Shown: positions 1-12,032 of the stretch, piece by piece | How the letters are laid out: every line of letters begins with the position of its first letter | How positions within the stretch are numbered: position 1 is the first letter of the stretch | Source of the DNA: Poronia punctata | Taxonomy: Eukaryota; Ascomycota; Sordariomycetes; Xylariales; Xylariaceae | Length of the DNA stretch: 59,553 nt | Direction of reading: 5' to 3' | Assembly (NCBI GenBank): GCA_022579005.1 | Contig: MU401503.1 | Coordinates: forward strand, 150,829-210,381 | Position numbers and translations under genes: made by a program | The notes under the pieces: generated by a model | Told to the model about the DNA's origin: nothing | The model's database searches: none | The model's input: the letters and a program-made list of their open reading frames with translations, nothing else

Positions 1-781
1 CACATTCTTTTTATTTCTGCCCCCAACGATAACACCTTTTTGGGTTCTTTTGCAAAAATTTTGTCAAAGGGCAAAATAATTAATTTTTTTCCCCCCCCCC
101 CCCCCCCCCCCTTCCTGGACGGACCTGGTCGATGCTAGGCGATCGACATTCGTTTTTCAGCTTCAAGCCTTACTCTAGCTACTACTCGTAGTCTAGCCAG
201 CTGTTGCACGAATTATCCCGGGCTGTCCTTGAGTCAATAGCCCTTGTGGTGCTCCGAACGCAAGGGAGGTGGTCATACTGGCATGTGTGTGTACCTTCAA
301 GCTCGTGTTGGGAGAAGGCTGCTGTCCTAGTCTCTTGTTACCTATGGTCTGAACCTGACATCCCCGGCCATATACGGAATCCATTGCTACATAACAAGTC
401 ACGTACACGCAACAGTGCTGGCACCCAATGAATGGCTGTGGTTACCGCCCACTACGATAATAAAAAGGACATCTGGTCGGCCGTGACTTCCACACCCCGG
501 GGAAACTGAACAACACCTATATACGCCGGCAACACTTCCCATTTTCCCTCTCTCATATATCCTATTCCGGCTATCAATCATTCGTTCCTTCTCAGATAGT
601 ACCCGCCCACGCCTGGTACCTTCTACCTACTTCTTTCCACATACAAGACCTACCTTAGGTCTTCGACGCTCATTCTCGCATTTCTTGAGAACAAATTCGA
701 TCACGAAACTGAAATACGACACACATTCGTTATTTGCGTTGGATAAATTAGCTCCCCGTCGGCTATATAAGCATATCAGCC
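1..781. other. Left-edge non-coding stretch with poly-C tract
   Basis: No convincing gene. A run of 21 C lies at 91-111, preceded by about 90 bases rich in T and A runs that look like low-quality sequence. The rest is the presumed promoter and 5' UTR of the gene starting at 782, including a TATATAA-like string at about 763-769. Confidence 0.6.
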
Positions 782-2039
782 ATGGCCGGAGTCAAGTTCT
801 TTACTAACTGGGAGTTGTGGGAACAGTTAACTTTTGTAAGTGGCTTTCCTTAGCACACTCGGTTATAAGCTTGTCGCTGTTACGACGATCGCAACCAGCA
901 ACTTACATGAAACAAAGGTGTTGGCGGCAAGCATCGTCCTAGTGTTTTTTATAGGGTGGATCAAACTATGGTGGGCGCAACGACTCCTGGCAAAATATGC
1001 CCTGCTCGACGAAGAGAAAAAGCAACGGCAAATGGAACTGCGCAAAAGTGGGATTCCCGCCGGGCGACGAGCAGACATCCCCTTTGGCGTGCGCGCCATA
1101 CAGAGCGGCATCGAAGTAGAAGGAATCTGGATATCTCGCCCCGTTACCCCACAAGAGGTGCGCAGCGCCAGCAAGGCCTCATCGAGAACGACCAACCTTG
1201 ACGGCGAACCGAGGCCTGAAAATAAGGGTAAAGGTGTAATGGGGAGCACGCCTAGGCCCTCGGCCACCGTTACCGAAGTCGAGCCTACACCGAGACCCAG
1301 CCCTAGCCCCCGGCCGAGTCCGACGAGCAGCGTCTTTGATCAAAGCAGCCTATTAGAAATAGGCGGAATGCCGTCGTTGGGGCCACAATATGCATATTTG
1401 CAGCCACATACTTCGCAGCGTCCTGTGCATGATAATCCTAATAGTGCCACTGCCAACCGATACTTAAGCCCGACGACAAAACCGAAAGGCACCGCGGCCG
1501 GCCAGGCCCCCTTCATCGAAACATACATCCCTACATCCTCGACATCTAGCGTGAACTCGTTTATGGACGACGGATCCGGCCTTGCTCACTTACGCTTCCC
1601 ATTCGAAAATCGCAACAGGTCTGCCGCTGCGCCCGTGACACACTACCGAAGCCCGCTCGATGAATCAGATCTCCCGATGCCATCCGCGACACAAGCCCAG
1701 CCTCAGAACAGATACGTCGCTCGTGTGCGCGCCGAGGCAAGAGGAAACATGTTTGACAACAATAGCAACACGGAAAGCGATAGAACGTTGAGTTATACTC
1801 CCATCGCCCCTATGCCGGTGGCGGCATCTTCATCCGCTTCTCGGCCATCGCTCGCCTCCACGCGACCTACCCCAGTCCGCGTGCACACCGAGGTGCACCA
1901 AAATACGTCGACTAGAAGGGTAAACCCGGGCTTTGAGGTGCTACCTGCAGGGACATTCGTCAACCGTGCGAGTAAAGATGGCAGTGATGGAATCCGGTCA
2001 CCGCACGGTAATAGCGCCACTCCCGGGCTCGCAAGATAA
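782..2039 (+). CDS. Conserved fungal single-TM protein of unknown function
   Basis: Two exons, 782-835 and 918-2039, give 391 residues. The ATG at 782 is in a good context (GCCATGG) and the first exon ends at a GTAAGT donor; the acceptor AAAG at 914-917 joins codon to codon. The product starts MAGVKFFTNWELWEQLTF, followed by one hydrophobic segment at about residues 16-38 and then a basic/charged juxtamembrane stretch. The block RADIPFGVRAIQSGIEVEGI around residue 72-92 resembles a motif I associate with uncharacterised Pezizomycotina proteins (recalled, not searched). The remaining 290 residues are low-complexity, rich in Pro, Ser, Thr and Arg (repeated PRPSP), and probably disordered. Topology suggests a membrane anchor with a long cytosolic tail. 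No enzyme motif is visible. The unspliced reading of the second exon opens 78 bases earlier with a GTG, so an annotation without the intron would lose the conserved N-terminus. Confidence 0.8.
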
Positions 2040-3162
2040 GAATCTATCATCCAAGGGCGTAATACCCACTCGTAGGTAAACTACGGCCATGGCCAAGTCG
2101 CTTGCAAACCAAAAGAGACAGAAGAAGGGAAGCAAATCAAAGACAACAACGACGGTTTTTACCACGAGACACTCTACGTCTCCACAGGCGCGAATGGATT
2201 AGCTTAATTGGCTTAGTCAACTATTTCGACCCAAACTACTACCTAGAGCTCGATCGACGTCTAGTGAGAAAAAGGGAGAGACGGAGGGAGAAACATGAGA
2301 TCTTGTACATAATTCAGGAAGATCTGAACGTAATCAAAGGCGTAAATGAATCTTTCAGGAAAAATTGCAGTCCGGGTACGGCCCGCGTTTGGGGCAAAGG
2401 GATATATGTACCTATGGAGCGAAGCGTTGGCTTTTCTTTAATTCCAAAAATGGCTACGGCTTTTTATCTTTTCCTTTGCATTTCATGCCTTTTTTCTAGA
2501 TGACCTGGAGAGGATAATGAGATAATGAAAATGGACGAGGAGGATAGGTGGTGATATGACGTCTCCGTGCTAGTCCATTTTGTTTGTGTTTTGAGACCGT
2601 CCATACGTTTGGGATTGCGTAATATGTATGTGCATACCTCAACCTCGGGTTGTCGTAGTGCCGTACCTTTTTCGATACTACAGATATAGTACTCGTAAAG
2701 CGAGGAGATCATACTCCTAGTTCCTTAGGGGTCGACGTTGTGAGGTCGACGGTACTGGTAAACAAGCCGGTTTGCTGGCAATGAGTAGAAGAACACGTTG
2801 TCCGACCAAGTGCTGCAGTCCGAGATGAGGGCTGAAAGTCAACTTAGCAACTATATTTCATAATGTAGGTATCTTGGAAGTGAAGCTGTGTTTATCTCAT
2901 GTTCTAGGTTAGCACGAAACATTTGGACCAAGATATATATAGATATATGTATATTTGCTACAACATCATATTTAAAAGCCATCTGTCCTAGCGTGAATTA
3001 AGCCCATAAGAACGCCAACCATGCAAAAGTCGCTTGAAAAATATGCCGTGTCATACTCATAAAGTCACCTGCTCGTCATACACCATAGTTATAGCCTGCC
3101 AGAGCAGCCAACAAAAAAGGGGGGAGTCAGAAAACACCTCTCTCCAGTGGTGCTCACCATCT
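2040..3162. other. Intergenic, convergent 3' ends
   Basis: Lies between the 3' ends of the single-TM protein gene and RAD51. A 37-codon ORF at 2089-2202 (ATGGCCAAGTCG start, very Lys/Thr-rich) has a good start context but no recognisable family; the overlapping 133-residue frame at 2102-2503 looks like chance. One TACTCGTA octamer at 2690-2697. Confidence 0.5.
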
Positions 3163-4326
3163 TTAGTCTTTCTCCGTGTCTTTCGGAGCAGGATCACCGA
3201 TACCGTCTTCCATAATGGCAAAGAGACAGTCACTTTCTGGAAGACACGGGCTGTCGTAAATCTTGGCGATACGCGTCTCTGCACGGCCCTTCTTTAAGCT
3301 GATTCTCGTCGTGCTGGCATGAGCAATGATATTACCGCCGATGGGTTTCTTCGGGTCCGGGTTAAACATGGAGCTGGGACCGCCGTCGACTTGAGCTACA
3401 ACCTGATTGGTGATGACAACGGCGATTCCGAATTCGTCGGCTAGCCTCTGCAGGCTGCGCATGAATTTGGCTAGATGTGTTTGTCTGGAAGATAGCTCGC
3501 CGCGACCGAGGAAGTCGGTTCGGTAGAGGGAAGTGGCGCTGTCAACGATAAGGAGAGAGAATCTCGTCTCGCACATCATGACGGCTGCTTGGCTGAGAAG
3601 CTGCAGTTGGTGGTCGGAATTGTACGCGCGCGCATACGCAACGTTGTCAAGGACCTCTTCACCGTTCAAACCATATCGATTGGCGACGGACAACAGACGA
3701 ACTGGTCGGAAGGTTCCTTCAGTGTCAATATATAGACATTTCCCTTCCCCACCCCCCATGTCAAAAGGCAGCTGACATGTCACGGCTAGTGTATGGCAGA
3801 TCTGACTCTTTCCTGTCCGGAACTCCCCAAAAAGCTCTGTCACCGAGCCGGTCTCGATACCACCAGCTAACATCGTGTCAAGATTCTTGGAGCCCGTCGT
3901 GATCGAGATGAGCTCGCTTCTCCGTAAGTGCATCTCTGTTGCTGTGGTGAACCCCAGAGGGACGATTTTAGAAGCTGTACGATGTTAGCAAACTCGTTCG
4001 AATAGTCTGATGTAGTCGAGTGATGGTTACCTTCGGCAAGTATCTTTGCAGCTTTCTGCTCAGATATGCCCTTCACTTGCTCAATCACTCGTTGCGGCGC
4101 GTAGGCGACAGATTCAACCGTCTGGAAACCGCCATCACTTAAGAGTTGACAATCACGCTTGGTGAGACCGGCAAGTCCCTATGGTTTCCGTCTTAGTATA
4201 TAATATGTTCTGCGACATGATGTGAGGGATGAAGCCCACCTCTAATGCTGAGATAGGCGTTGGTGCACCAGGGCCAGTCGCGCCACTCTCATCCCCGTTC
4301 ATTTCTTCCTCGAATTCTTCCGACAT
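3163..4326 (-). CDS. RAD51: RAD51 DNA recombinase
   Basis: RecA-family ATPase that coats single-stranded DNA and catalyses strand exchange in homologous recombination in the nucleus. Three exons on the minus strand (4240-4326, 4031-4178, 3163-3974) join in frame to 348 residues, the usual size of fungal Rad51 (Neurospora mei-3 is similar). The start [15 protein letters not shown] gives the usual acidic N-terminus; residues about 30-80 form the helix-hairpin-helix domain ([19 protein letters not shown], then [13 protein letters not shown]). Walker A is GEFRTGKS at 128-135 and Walker B is LLIVD at 219-223. The C-terminal part carries the [15 protein letters not shown] loop as [12 protein letters not shown] and ends in the typical [12 protein letters not shown] tail. 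Intron 2 begins GTAACC, intron 1 GTGGGC. The absence of meiosis-specific features and the [10 protein letters not shown] loop favour Rad51 over Dmc1. It diverges from the nucleoporin gene starting at 4894. Confidence 0.96.
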
Positions 4327-4893
4327 GATGAGATAACCGCCGTAGGGTTTCACTGGTTTTCAAACGTCAAAGGTATTATGAACGAGCAGATCGCAAGGCT
4401 GAATGTGACAGATTTAGTAAACGAGTGCTTCGCAAGTGGGCGAAAGAATGGAAGCCTGCTTGGTTGGGTACCGATTCGATAGGACGCGTCTACGCGACAA
4501 AAGTGGCAAGTGTTACCTGGTGGGGGACAACAAATATCGGGCAACCGAACAAGTAGGGAATCACGGAAGCACGTGACTAAACCATTAAGAGCACTGGTAA
4601 TTGGGTTGATAAGACGCTTATCAGCTGGAATTCAGCGTCCTTCTGCCAAGACAGAAAAGCTACCCCCTGTCGCATGTTCCAAGCTCTGAGCGCGTACGGG
4701 CATAATACGAGTACCTAGCTGGAAGTACCTACCGTGGACTAGTGTACCAAGCTTAATTGCCTAGACTGCCATCCTCACTTTATTTGGACGGAAAACAACC
4801 GCGTGGTAAATCTCAAGGTCATCGCAGCAACCACACATACACAAACCTATCCTGGTCCTCTACAGCCCTTAGCTGGGTGTTGATGGACTCAGC
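4327..4893. promoter_or_regulatory. Shared divergent promoter region, RAD51 / NUP120
   Basis: 567 bases separating two divergently transcribed genes, so it must hold both promoters and 5' UTRs. A TACGAGTA octamer sits at 4706-4713. I could not identify a specific damage-response or TATA element. Confidence 0.6.
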
Positions 4894-7800
4894 ATGGCGA
4901 CCCGAGAACCGCCGACCTTTTTCAAAGAGACGAGGCTGAATTTCGAGCCATCTTCGGCTTCCTTCGTCGTCGATGTAAACCTTGCTTCGACCAAAACCCG
5001 GCGTCAGGGCAATGGCTCCGCTACGACGAGCATCGATCGCGATGCGCTCCGCACGGGGAACTGTGCTAGTGCATCGGGCATCTACCATCGAAAGCATCAC
5101 AATTACCCCAAGAGCTTTCTATGGAGAGTACTTGAAGACAATCACCTTCTGACCATCCGAACCGTCGATGTCTGCCGACCGGAGAAAAGTTCCGATACGA
5201 ACCTCATATTAAACTTCCACTTTACGCATGCGATACGACCTGCCTGTGTTGCCCTTTCCGACCCTTCAGATCACGACGCGCTCGCCGTTTTTGTTCTCGA
5301 CGAGGCCGGTCAGCTGTATACGCTATTCCTACGACCGGATTCTTTCCGCAAACGGTCATTCGTCGAGGCCGGATTGGGCGATGCGGTCAAACTGTTTACC
5401 CTGGGCGCTCTGAATAACAATTTCAAGATCCCGTACAGACTTATAGCTGTCAGTAGCGAACAGCTCATGCTAACGCTCAATGATGGCGGGCATATGCGGC
5501 TGGACAAGAACACATCTCCTACAGGTCAGTAGCCGTTCTCGTCATACAGTAAGTTGGTGCTAACATTCTACTAGCTTCTCAAGCGCCGTGGAAAGAGACC
5601 TTTTACAATGCGAAAGGATGGGTATATGGAATTCGGGGCCTGATTGGAAGTAGAGCCGACCACGATACTACCGCGGCGGCTGCAGCTATCGAAACAAATC
5701 TCGGTCTGGATAATGCCTCGTTTCTTTTTACGGTCTGCCTCGATCACCGCTTGCGCATCTGGAATCTTAAGAGCGGGCAGGTCCTCGGGGCCATGGACCT
5801 ACTGAATGCCTCTAGAGATCCCAACGAGATGGGCAAATGGAGGCTCGACCCTTCGCAAAGCAACTTAATCCGCATCATAGGGAAGACGGAAGGAAAGCGA
5901 CTTTGCGTAACGTACTCGCCAGTTGGTTCCGGAGAATTCAAATTCTGGAAACTCGAATCTGACGACGAGAACGCTGTCGACGTTCGCGATATGTACCCCG
6001 GTACACAGCTTGTCCCAAAGCCGCCTGCAGGGTCCGATGTCTGGACGCTCGCCGATTTTTCTGTGGCGGAACGCGAAGGCGGCCATGGCCTTCAGATGTG
6101 GTTATTATGGAAGAACAATGTCGCCTACCGAGTTCAGGAACTCAGTTTCTTGATAAATGAGCTTCCGGAAGTCTGGCGGAACCGCTGGCGATCTGTCCTC
6201 CACGACACATCGATACCGTCGGCCCCCATCTCTGGACCTTCCGACTCGGTAGACGCCAGTGAGAGATGGCTTAAACTTATTCTCTCTCCTGGCAGGTTCC
6301 CTCACTCCACCCTGGAAGCGGCCTTGAACGCATACGAACAAGCGATTGGGTTGGAAGATAATAAGGTTGTCGCCCGCTCGAAACAGACCATAGCTGAGTC
6401 CATATGCTATGCTATCGCATCTACTTCATCTCTGCACAAGACTCGATCAGGCGCATTAGACTACGAAAAGTTCCGTGCCGATAGCGAGACTCATTGGCGG
6501 AAATTTTATCGTATTCTGGTCGAGATGGACAAGCCAAGGGGCGAGGCGCTTGCTCTGGCATACGAACCGACATCAGAAATGCCGTGGATTGTGTGTGCGG
6601 ATAGCATTTCAGCCATCAGAGAGTGTAGCACACTTGAACAGATATGGCACAACCCATTAGCCCGACATGCCCGGCTAAGTGACCTTTCGTCGTTAATATT
6701 GACGGGCCAGAATTTTGTCGAAGGGTTCTCGGACGGGATGATGCAGATTTGCCAATCAGTTCTCCGTGCAGAGCTCTTCGAAGAAACATCCAAAACGGAC
6801 CAGGAGCGCATCCAATTCTTCTCGGATAAGGCGGGCTTTTGGCGACAAATATCCGACGAAGATTGCGCGCAAGTGACTGAAGTTCTTGGTCAAAACTTCA
6901 ATCTCGTCACTTCAAACGTCTATAACGACATGCTCACAATTTGCAACGAAACCTGGACTCCTAAACACGCCACCGGACATCCACTGACGGACCTAGGCCG
7001 CAAGGTGGTGGTCAAGGCGGCTGAAGACATTGCAGATCTTCAATGGAATGTCTGCTTCAGCCAGCTTATCCTACTTGTTCATATGGAGTTCGAGTTTGAC
7101 CGTCCCGAGGATGCCATCCACAATAGGATCAACATCGGAGCAGTGTATAGGGGACTTCTCCAGAGACTGGCCAGGCTGGAACTGGTCCGCTGGCTGGCCA
7201 GTGCCTTATTACCGACACCTTTCTCTAGAGAGGAGAGGTCTGCCTTGGTATCCGGCTCAGCCGTTGGTCAAACTAGACGTTCGAGCGACGAATACAAGCT
7301 GAACACGGTCCTGGAAGAGTGCGTTGGCCATCTCCTCGGTATTCCGGATATCGCGCCTGATCAATCATTCTCTATACCTTCTGCTATTACGAAGATCGGC
7401 GCCAATCTCTGTGCCCCCGACAGCGATATCGAATTGCATCCTCACTATATCCAATGCGCGTTGCTAGTTCGTAATAGACCGGACTTAGCTGCTGAGCTTG
7501 GCGCCTTTGCTGCCAGGGCCCCCTTCTCCGTTTATATCCAAGGCCGGGTCGCCCTCGCTCTCCACGATTACCCTGCTGCGGCCGACTATTTCAAAAAGGC
7601 AGCGTACGGCATGAGTAAGTTGCACCTTTTTAGAATGTCATGGATATGGTCACTAACCCCTGAAACAGGCATATCACAAGCTCATCCGGGAAAACATAGC
7701 AGCGGATTACTTGACGATAGCGAGTGGAACTTTTTATTCAACGGCATGCCCTGCTACTATGCGCACATTGCTGCGTTGTATGAGAAGTACAAGGCCTACA

Positions 7801-8513
7801 CTTTCGTCATAGACTTTGCCCGCCTAGCCCTGCAATTCGTGAACAAAAACACCAAAGATGGAGACGTGATACGGAAAGAGATGCAAAGTCGTCTATTCAG
7901 TGCAGCTACGGCGACCTCGCGTTTCGAGCTGGCTCACTCTACCATTGTGGCCATGAAAGACGGCGCCCTGCAACACTCGTGTCTACGTGCGCTGATTCAG
8001 AAGATGTGCGATAACCTCCACAACTCCGAGTTGGTGGCACTATCCTTCCCCGGTCTTCAGAACGCAGTAGATGAGATCCTGGCACAGAAATGTCAACAGA
8101 CACTGGACGTTGTAACCGGTGTCCCATACCACCAGATCCTCTTTTCATGGCGCATTAAACGGAATGACTACCGAGGCGCCGCCACGATCCTACTTGATCG
8201 TATCCAGAAACTCAGACAGATGGGTGAAGGAGATCAGTTCACGGGCGAAGATACCCTTGATACCATCATCACCCGGCAGTACTTGATGCTGATTAATGTC
8301 CTGAGCTGCGTCGACCAGAAGCAGGCCTGGATCACTACAGAAGAGTACCAGGCCCCACCGGCTACAAAGGGGGCGCCAGCTGTAAGAGGGAAGCGCAAGG
8401 TGGTCACGCTAGCGGACATCCGGAAAGAGTACCAGGATGAGCTCGATCGCATTGCGGCTATACAAAACAATCAGTTCGGCTTTGCCGCAGGTGACGAGAT
8501 GGAGATTTTGTAG
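4894..8513 (+). CDS. NUP120: Nucleoporin Nup120/Nup160 family
   Basis: Scaffold component of the outer-ring Y complex of the nuclear pore. Exons 4894-5524, 5575-7614 and 7669-8513 give 1171 residues, the usual size of the filamentous-fungal Nup120. The first part (about residues 1-450) is beta-propeller-like, with WD-like strands such as TVCLDHRLRIWNLKSGQ; the rest is alpha-helical with the typical DYPAAADYFKKAAY and HQILFSWRIKRNDYRGAA stretches. Intron 1 (GTCAGT...CTAG) is required because the first frame stops at 5532. Intron 2 (GTAAGT at 7615, CACTAACC branch, CAG at 7668) is 54 nt with no stop, so it can also be read through; its signals are strong and splicing restores AYGMSISQ. Start chosen at the first in-frame ATG (MATREPPTFFKETRLN). 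Diverges from RAD51. Confidence 0.9.
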
Positions 8514-8860
8514 GGGCATCCTGTAGTAGGCGAGGCGTTGTATTCTTTTAGTTTAGGGAAAAGGGAGTCTTTAGTGTACAACACGAACTAGGGACATTGT
8601 GCGTGTGCTGTGTACGAATGATACCTTGAGATAGTGAACATTAGGCTACGGCGACAGGGAGGCTATTGGAATTCCAGAAACAACAACGTTTTAATGTTTT
8701 GATCCGCTCCTCTAACAACCAGTAAACGCCGCACGACCATTCTTCCGAAGAAACTCCCTAGCTCGCTAATGAATATGTACAAATAGTAGATCGGCTAAGA
8801 CTATTGCCGTCCGGGCTACACTAAGCATACAGACAGGTTGACTTCGGTGCCTGTCTTCCC
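8514..8860. other. Intergenic, convergent 3' ends of NUP120 and VPS26
   Basis: About 350 bases between two stop codons facing each other. Only 3' UTR and terminator sequence is expected; nothing else seen. Confidence 0.6.
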
Positions 8861-10041
8861 CTAACCTGCTGCGGGTAACGGCATCTGCTTAGTCGATTCC
8901 GGGACAGCGTTAACGCCCTGCGGCGGCTCCAAGGCGGCAGCTTCGGGCGCTTGGCGGTATAGGACGATCTCAGACTGCTTAAAGTACCGTCTGGCGTCCT
9001 CATCTATCAGCACCAGACTCAGATAATACCGTGTCGAGAACTTCTTATTCACATCACGGAATGTCGGGGTCAGATCGAAACCTCCGAGGAAGAGTCGAAT
9101 AGGAATCGTCTCGCCACGTGATGGGGAGCCGTCCATTATCTGCGGATTGGCCGTTTTGTCAGCATATACCAAGCGAAAAAAAGGGGGTGGGGGTAGTCGA
9201 GGCTCACTTCAAAGCGGACCAGCGTCTCGCTCTCATTATACTGATTAGGGGTGGCGCCCGTCGTCTCCCTCCGTATGATGCTCAGCTCCATGTGCTTGAT
9301 CTTGAGGCGGACGAGCAGGAAATAGATGCGGCCGACAATGACATCCTTAAGGTGGTACTTGCTCTTGCTGTACTCGAACTCGATGTGCAGGCAGTCCTCA
9401 ATACCGACGTCCATCTTGATGCTACTATTCATCTCAGGCGGCACGCGGTAGCTGTACACCCACATGTCCTTCTCGCGGATGACGTCGGCCATGCGCCGCG
9501 CGACCGTCACGCGCACAAAGTACCGCAGCTTCACGTTGATGCCGTTGTAAGACTCGTACTGCTTCTCCACGTTCTTGAAGTTGAAGTCGAAGGTCTGCGG
9601 GTGCTGGAGCTCGCCCGGCGCTGCTAGTTCCTGGTTAAGGCATAAGAACTCGTAGTGGTTGCCTCGGTCGAAGAACATCTCTGTATATTGGGCTATGCGT
9701 CAGCCCCCTCGTCGGTTTGGTAGGTGGGAATATCCGAGTAGACGCTAACTAACCTATTGTTCCGATGAATTGGACTTTGATGCCCATGTGTTCCAGCTTC
9801 TTGGAGTCTTTGGGTCGGATTGTGGCTTGTCCTATTATTGTGATGCCGGCATTAGTTGATGCATCTCCCCATGGAAAGGCGGTGCGGAATAGGAAAACCA
9901 ACCTCTTACACTCTCCCCATCCATGTATAGAGGTGCCTTCTCGCGTCTGTTCTTATCAGTCTTGATGTCGACCATCTGCCTCGAGTCGGCATCGTCGAGG
10001 ACGATGTCGATGTCGACCGGGGTCGAGAAGAAGTACGACAT
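8861..10041 (-). CDS. VPS26: Retromer subunit VPS26
   Basis: Arrestin-fold subunit of the retromer cargo-selective complex (with Vps35 and Vps29), which returns receptors from endosomes to the Golgi. Four exons on the minus strand, 9903-10041, 9754-9831, 9208-9680 and 8861-9139, give 322 residues, matching the family. Hallmarks: MSYFFSTPVDIDIVLDDADS at the N-terminus, MFFDRGNHYEFL, the block MDVGIEDCLHIEFEYSKSKY, then LKDVIVGRIYFLLVRLKIKH, and near the end IMDGSPSRGETIPIRLFLGG and RDVNKKFSTRYYL. Intron 1 uses the weak donor GTTGGT: only this choice gives the conserved DGESVRGQ junction, whereas a better-looking GTAAGA six bases upstream puts the next exon out of frame. Introns 2 and 3 have GTTAGT and GTGAGC donors. 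Diverges from the L9 gene. Confidence 0.95.
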
Positions 10042-11042
10042 TGTCGGCGACAGCCCCAGGGGTCAATGCGCGTCAAAATGGTCGTTGGCAATGCCAAAGC
10101 TGGATTCAATCACACTATAATGTAGCTACTGCATCAATCTATGTAGTAGGCATCAGGATAGAGTGATGCTTTGATCAAGATAACCCAGGCAGCTGTTACC
10201 TACGAGTACCAATGAAGCTAATGGGACGTGATAGGGGATCCCGGATAGGCAAGGTTGGCTGTCAGACTACGGTTACGTATTCATGTACCTGTACTACCAA
10301 AACACGGTTATGTTTCGCGGCGGTGCTAGGTTATGTACCTAGGTACATGTGCACGTAGGTGGGTACCTCTGGAAAGCCGAGTGCAAGCATTTGGCGGGGA
10401 ATCTTTCATTTGTCTGCTAAAGAGCTTCCAGCCCAGACCCTTTTGAACAAGGCTAGCAATCATCGAGGTCACTGCTATTTACGTTCCCAGCATCACTACT
10501 TTACCTATGCTTGTCAATGGGGTGGTTTATGATATGGAGCCACAGTGGGGTGAGAACAGGAACAGAGGACTGTGTGTGTGTGTGGCTTGAGTACACTTTT
10601 GGCGGGTCGGCGGTGGTTCCTAGTGTGGCCCTGCTTGTGCTTTACCCCACCTTGCGTGGATCTCAAGTCCACTCTTCGGTGGCCGAGTTTTTCCCGTCCC
10701 CTAGTGCTTGATGAACCCTAAAATTGAGTGCGTAGGTGGTACGTGCAGAAAGGTACTTTGGTACTTGCAATTTAGCGACTACACAGGAATTTCCCAACCT
10801 AGACGAAATTCTTCTACACTGGTGCACCCGACAAAAGTTCAACAGCAAATCGTCGCATCGCCAATTCTTCAGGTATGTAATTTTTGTCGGTCCGTGGGCT
10901 CTTGCACTATCCAACCTAATATATCAGCATTTACTTCTGGGCATTCTGTCCGAAGCTTCATAATTTGCGCTCAATCCTAACCAACTGATTTACAGGCCGA
11001 CTCCGCCCTCGATTATCCCCCACCTGAAGAACTTTCGTCAAG
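10042..11042. promoter_or_regulatory. Divergent promoter region, VPS26 / RPL9
   Basis: Holds both promoters. On the L9 side there is a likely 5'-UTR intron (see its own entry) and the string AACCCTAAA at 10714-10722, similar to telobox-type elements; its role here is untested. A TACGAGTA octamer lies at 10201-10208, and a (GT)n-like run at about 10572-10583. Confidence 0.5.
10873..10995 (+). other. Probable 5'-UTR intron of the L9 gene
   Basis: GTATGT donor after TTCAG at 10873, branch-like CCTAACC at about 10977-10983 and acceptor TTTACAG ending at 10995, 47 bases before the L9 ATG. Ribosomal-protein genes of filamentous fungi often have leader introns. Inferred from signals only. Confidence 0.5.
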
Positions 11043-12032
11043 ATGCGGTACATTCACAGTCAGGAGACCCTGGAGGTTCCCGAGGGAGGTACGTGATTTC
11101 GATTGGGTTACAGATTCGCAAATAAGAGGTGGCACTACGAAACGGAGCGAAGCTTGGCGTAATGGAATTACGAAATGGAAGAGGGGGTTGCGGGAAGAAG
11201 ACGACAATTTGAAGAAGAACCGAAATACCCGAGCTATTACTGACGCGAGTTGCGAATAGTTACGGTCTCCATTAAGTCCAGAAAGGTTACCGTCGAGGGT
11301 CCCAGAGGTACGACTTCCGTCCACGATCCTTGAATGAATCCGATCCGCGATCGCGCAGGAACTCTAACGGTAGAAACACAGGCACACTGTCCAAGGACCT
11401 GAGCCATCTGGCCGTCAACTTCTCCCACCCCCAGAAGAACGTGATCGCTATCGAGATCCACCACGGCTCAAGGAAGAATGTCGCCACTCTCCGAACCGTC
11501 CGTACCCTCATCAACAACCTGATTGTTGGTGTAACCAAGGGCTTCAAGTACAAGATGCGCTACGTCTACGCCCATTTCCCCATCAACGTAAACTTGGAGA
11601 AGAACAGCGAGACCGGTCTATGGGAGGTCGAGATCCGGTAGGTTGCCACGAATTTTCCCCGCGCAAAACGATAATGCGGAATCCGAGCTATGGACTTCCT
11701 AGAAATACTGGATTCTAACGTGCTGTCCGCAGAAACTTCGTCGGCGAGAAGCTCGTCCGCAGAGTCGTCATGCAAGCCGGTGTCGACGTCGAGGTCTCCA
11801 AGGCACAGAAGGATGAGCTGCTCATCCTGGGCAACTCCCTGGAGGCTGTATCACAAAGCGCGGCCGATATCCAGCAGATCTGCCGTGTCCGCAACAAGGA
11901 TATCCGAAAGGTAACGACAGACTCCCGGACTATACGTCTGTGCACTTATGGGTTTATAAAAGCTGACATATTTCGTAGTTCTTGGACGGTATCTACGTTT
12001 CGGAGAAGGCTAACATCGTCGATGACTTGTAA
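11043..12032 (+). CDS. RPL9: 60S ribosomal protein L9 (uL6)
   Basis: Component of the large cytosolic ribosomal subunit, near the P-stalk base. Five exons (11043-11088, 11260-11307, 11382-11637, 11733-11910, 11979-12032) join in frame to 193 residues, the usual length (yeast 191). The product begins [20 protein letters not shown] and carries the uL6 signatures [34 protein letters not shown] and [10 protein letters not shown], then [19 protein letters not shown] and the C-terminal [11 protein letters not shown]. The first two coding exons are tiny (46 and 48 nt), which is typical of intron-rich ribosomal-protein genes. Each junction is fixed by phase and by family continuity (for example GPRG|TLSKD and EIR|NFVGEK). 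Confidence 0.97.

Noticed and set aside
2089..2202. 37-codon Lys/Thr-rich ORF with a strong start context
   Set aside because: No recognisable family, and too short to separate from chance in the 3' region of the first gene.
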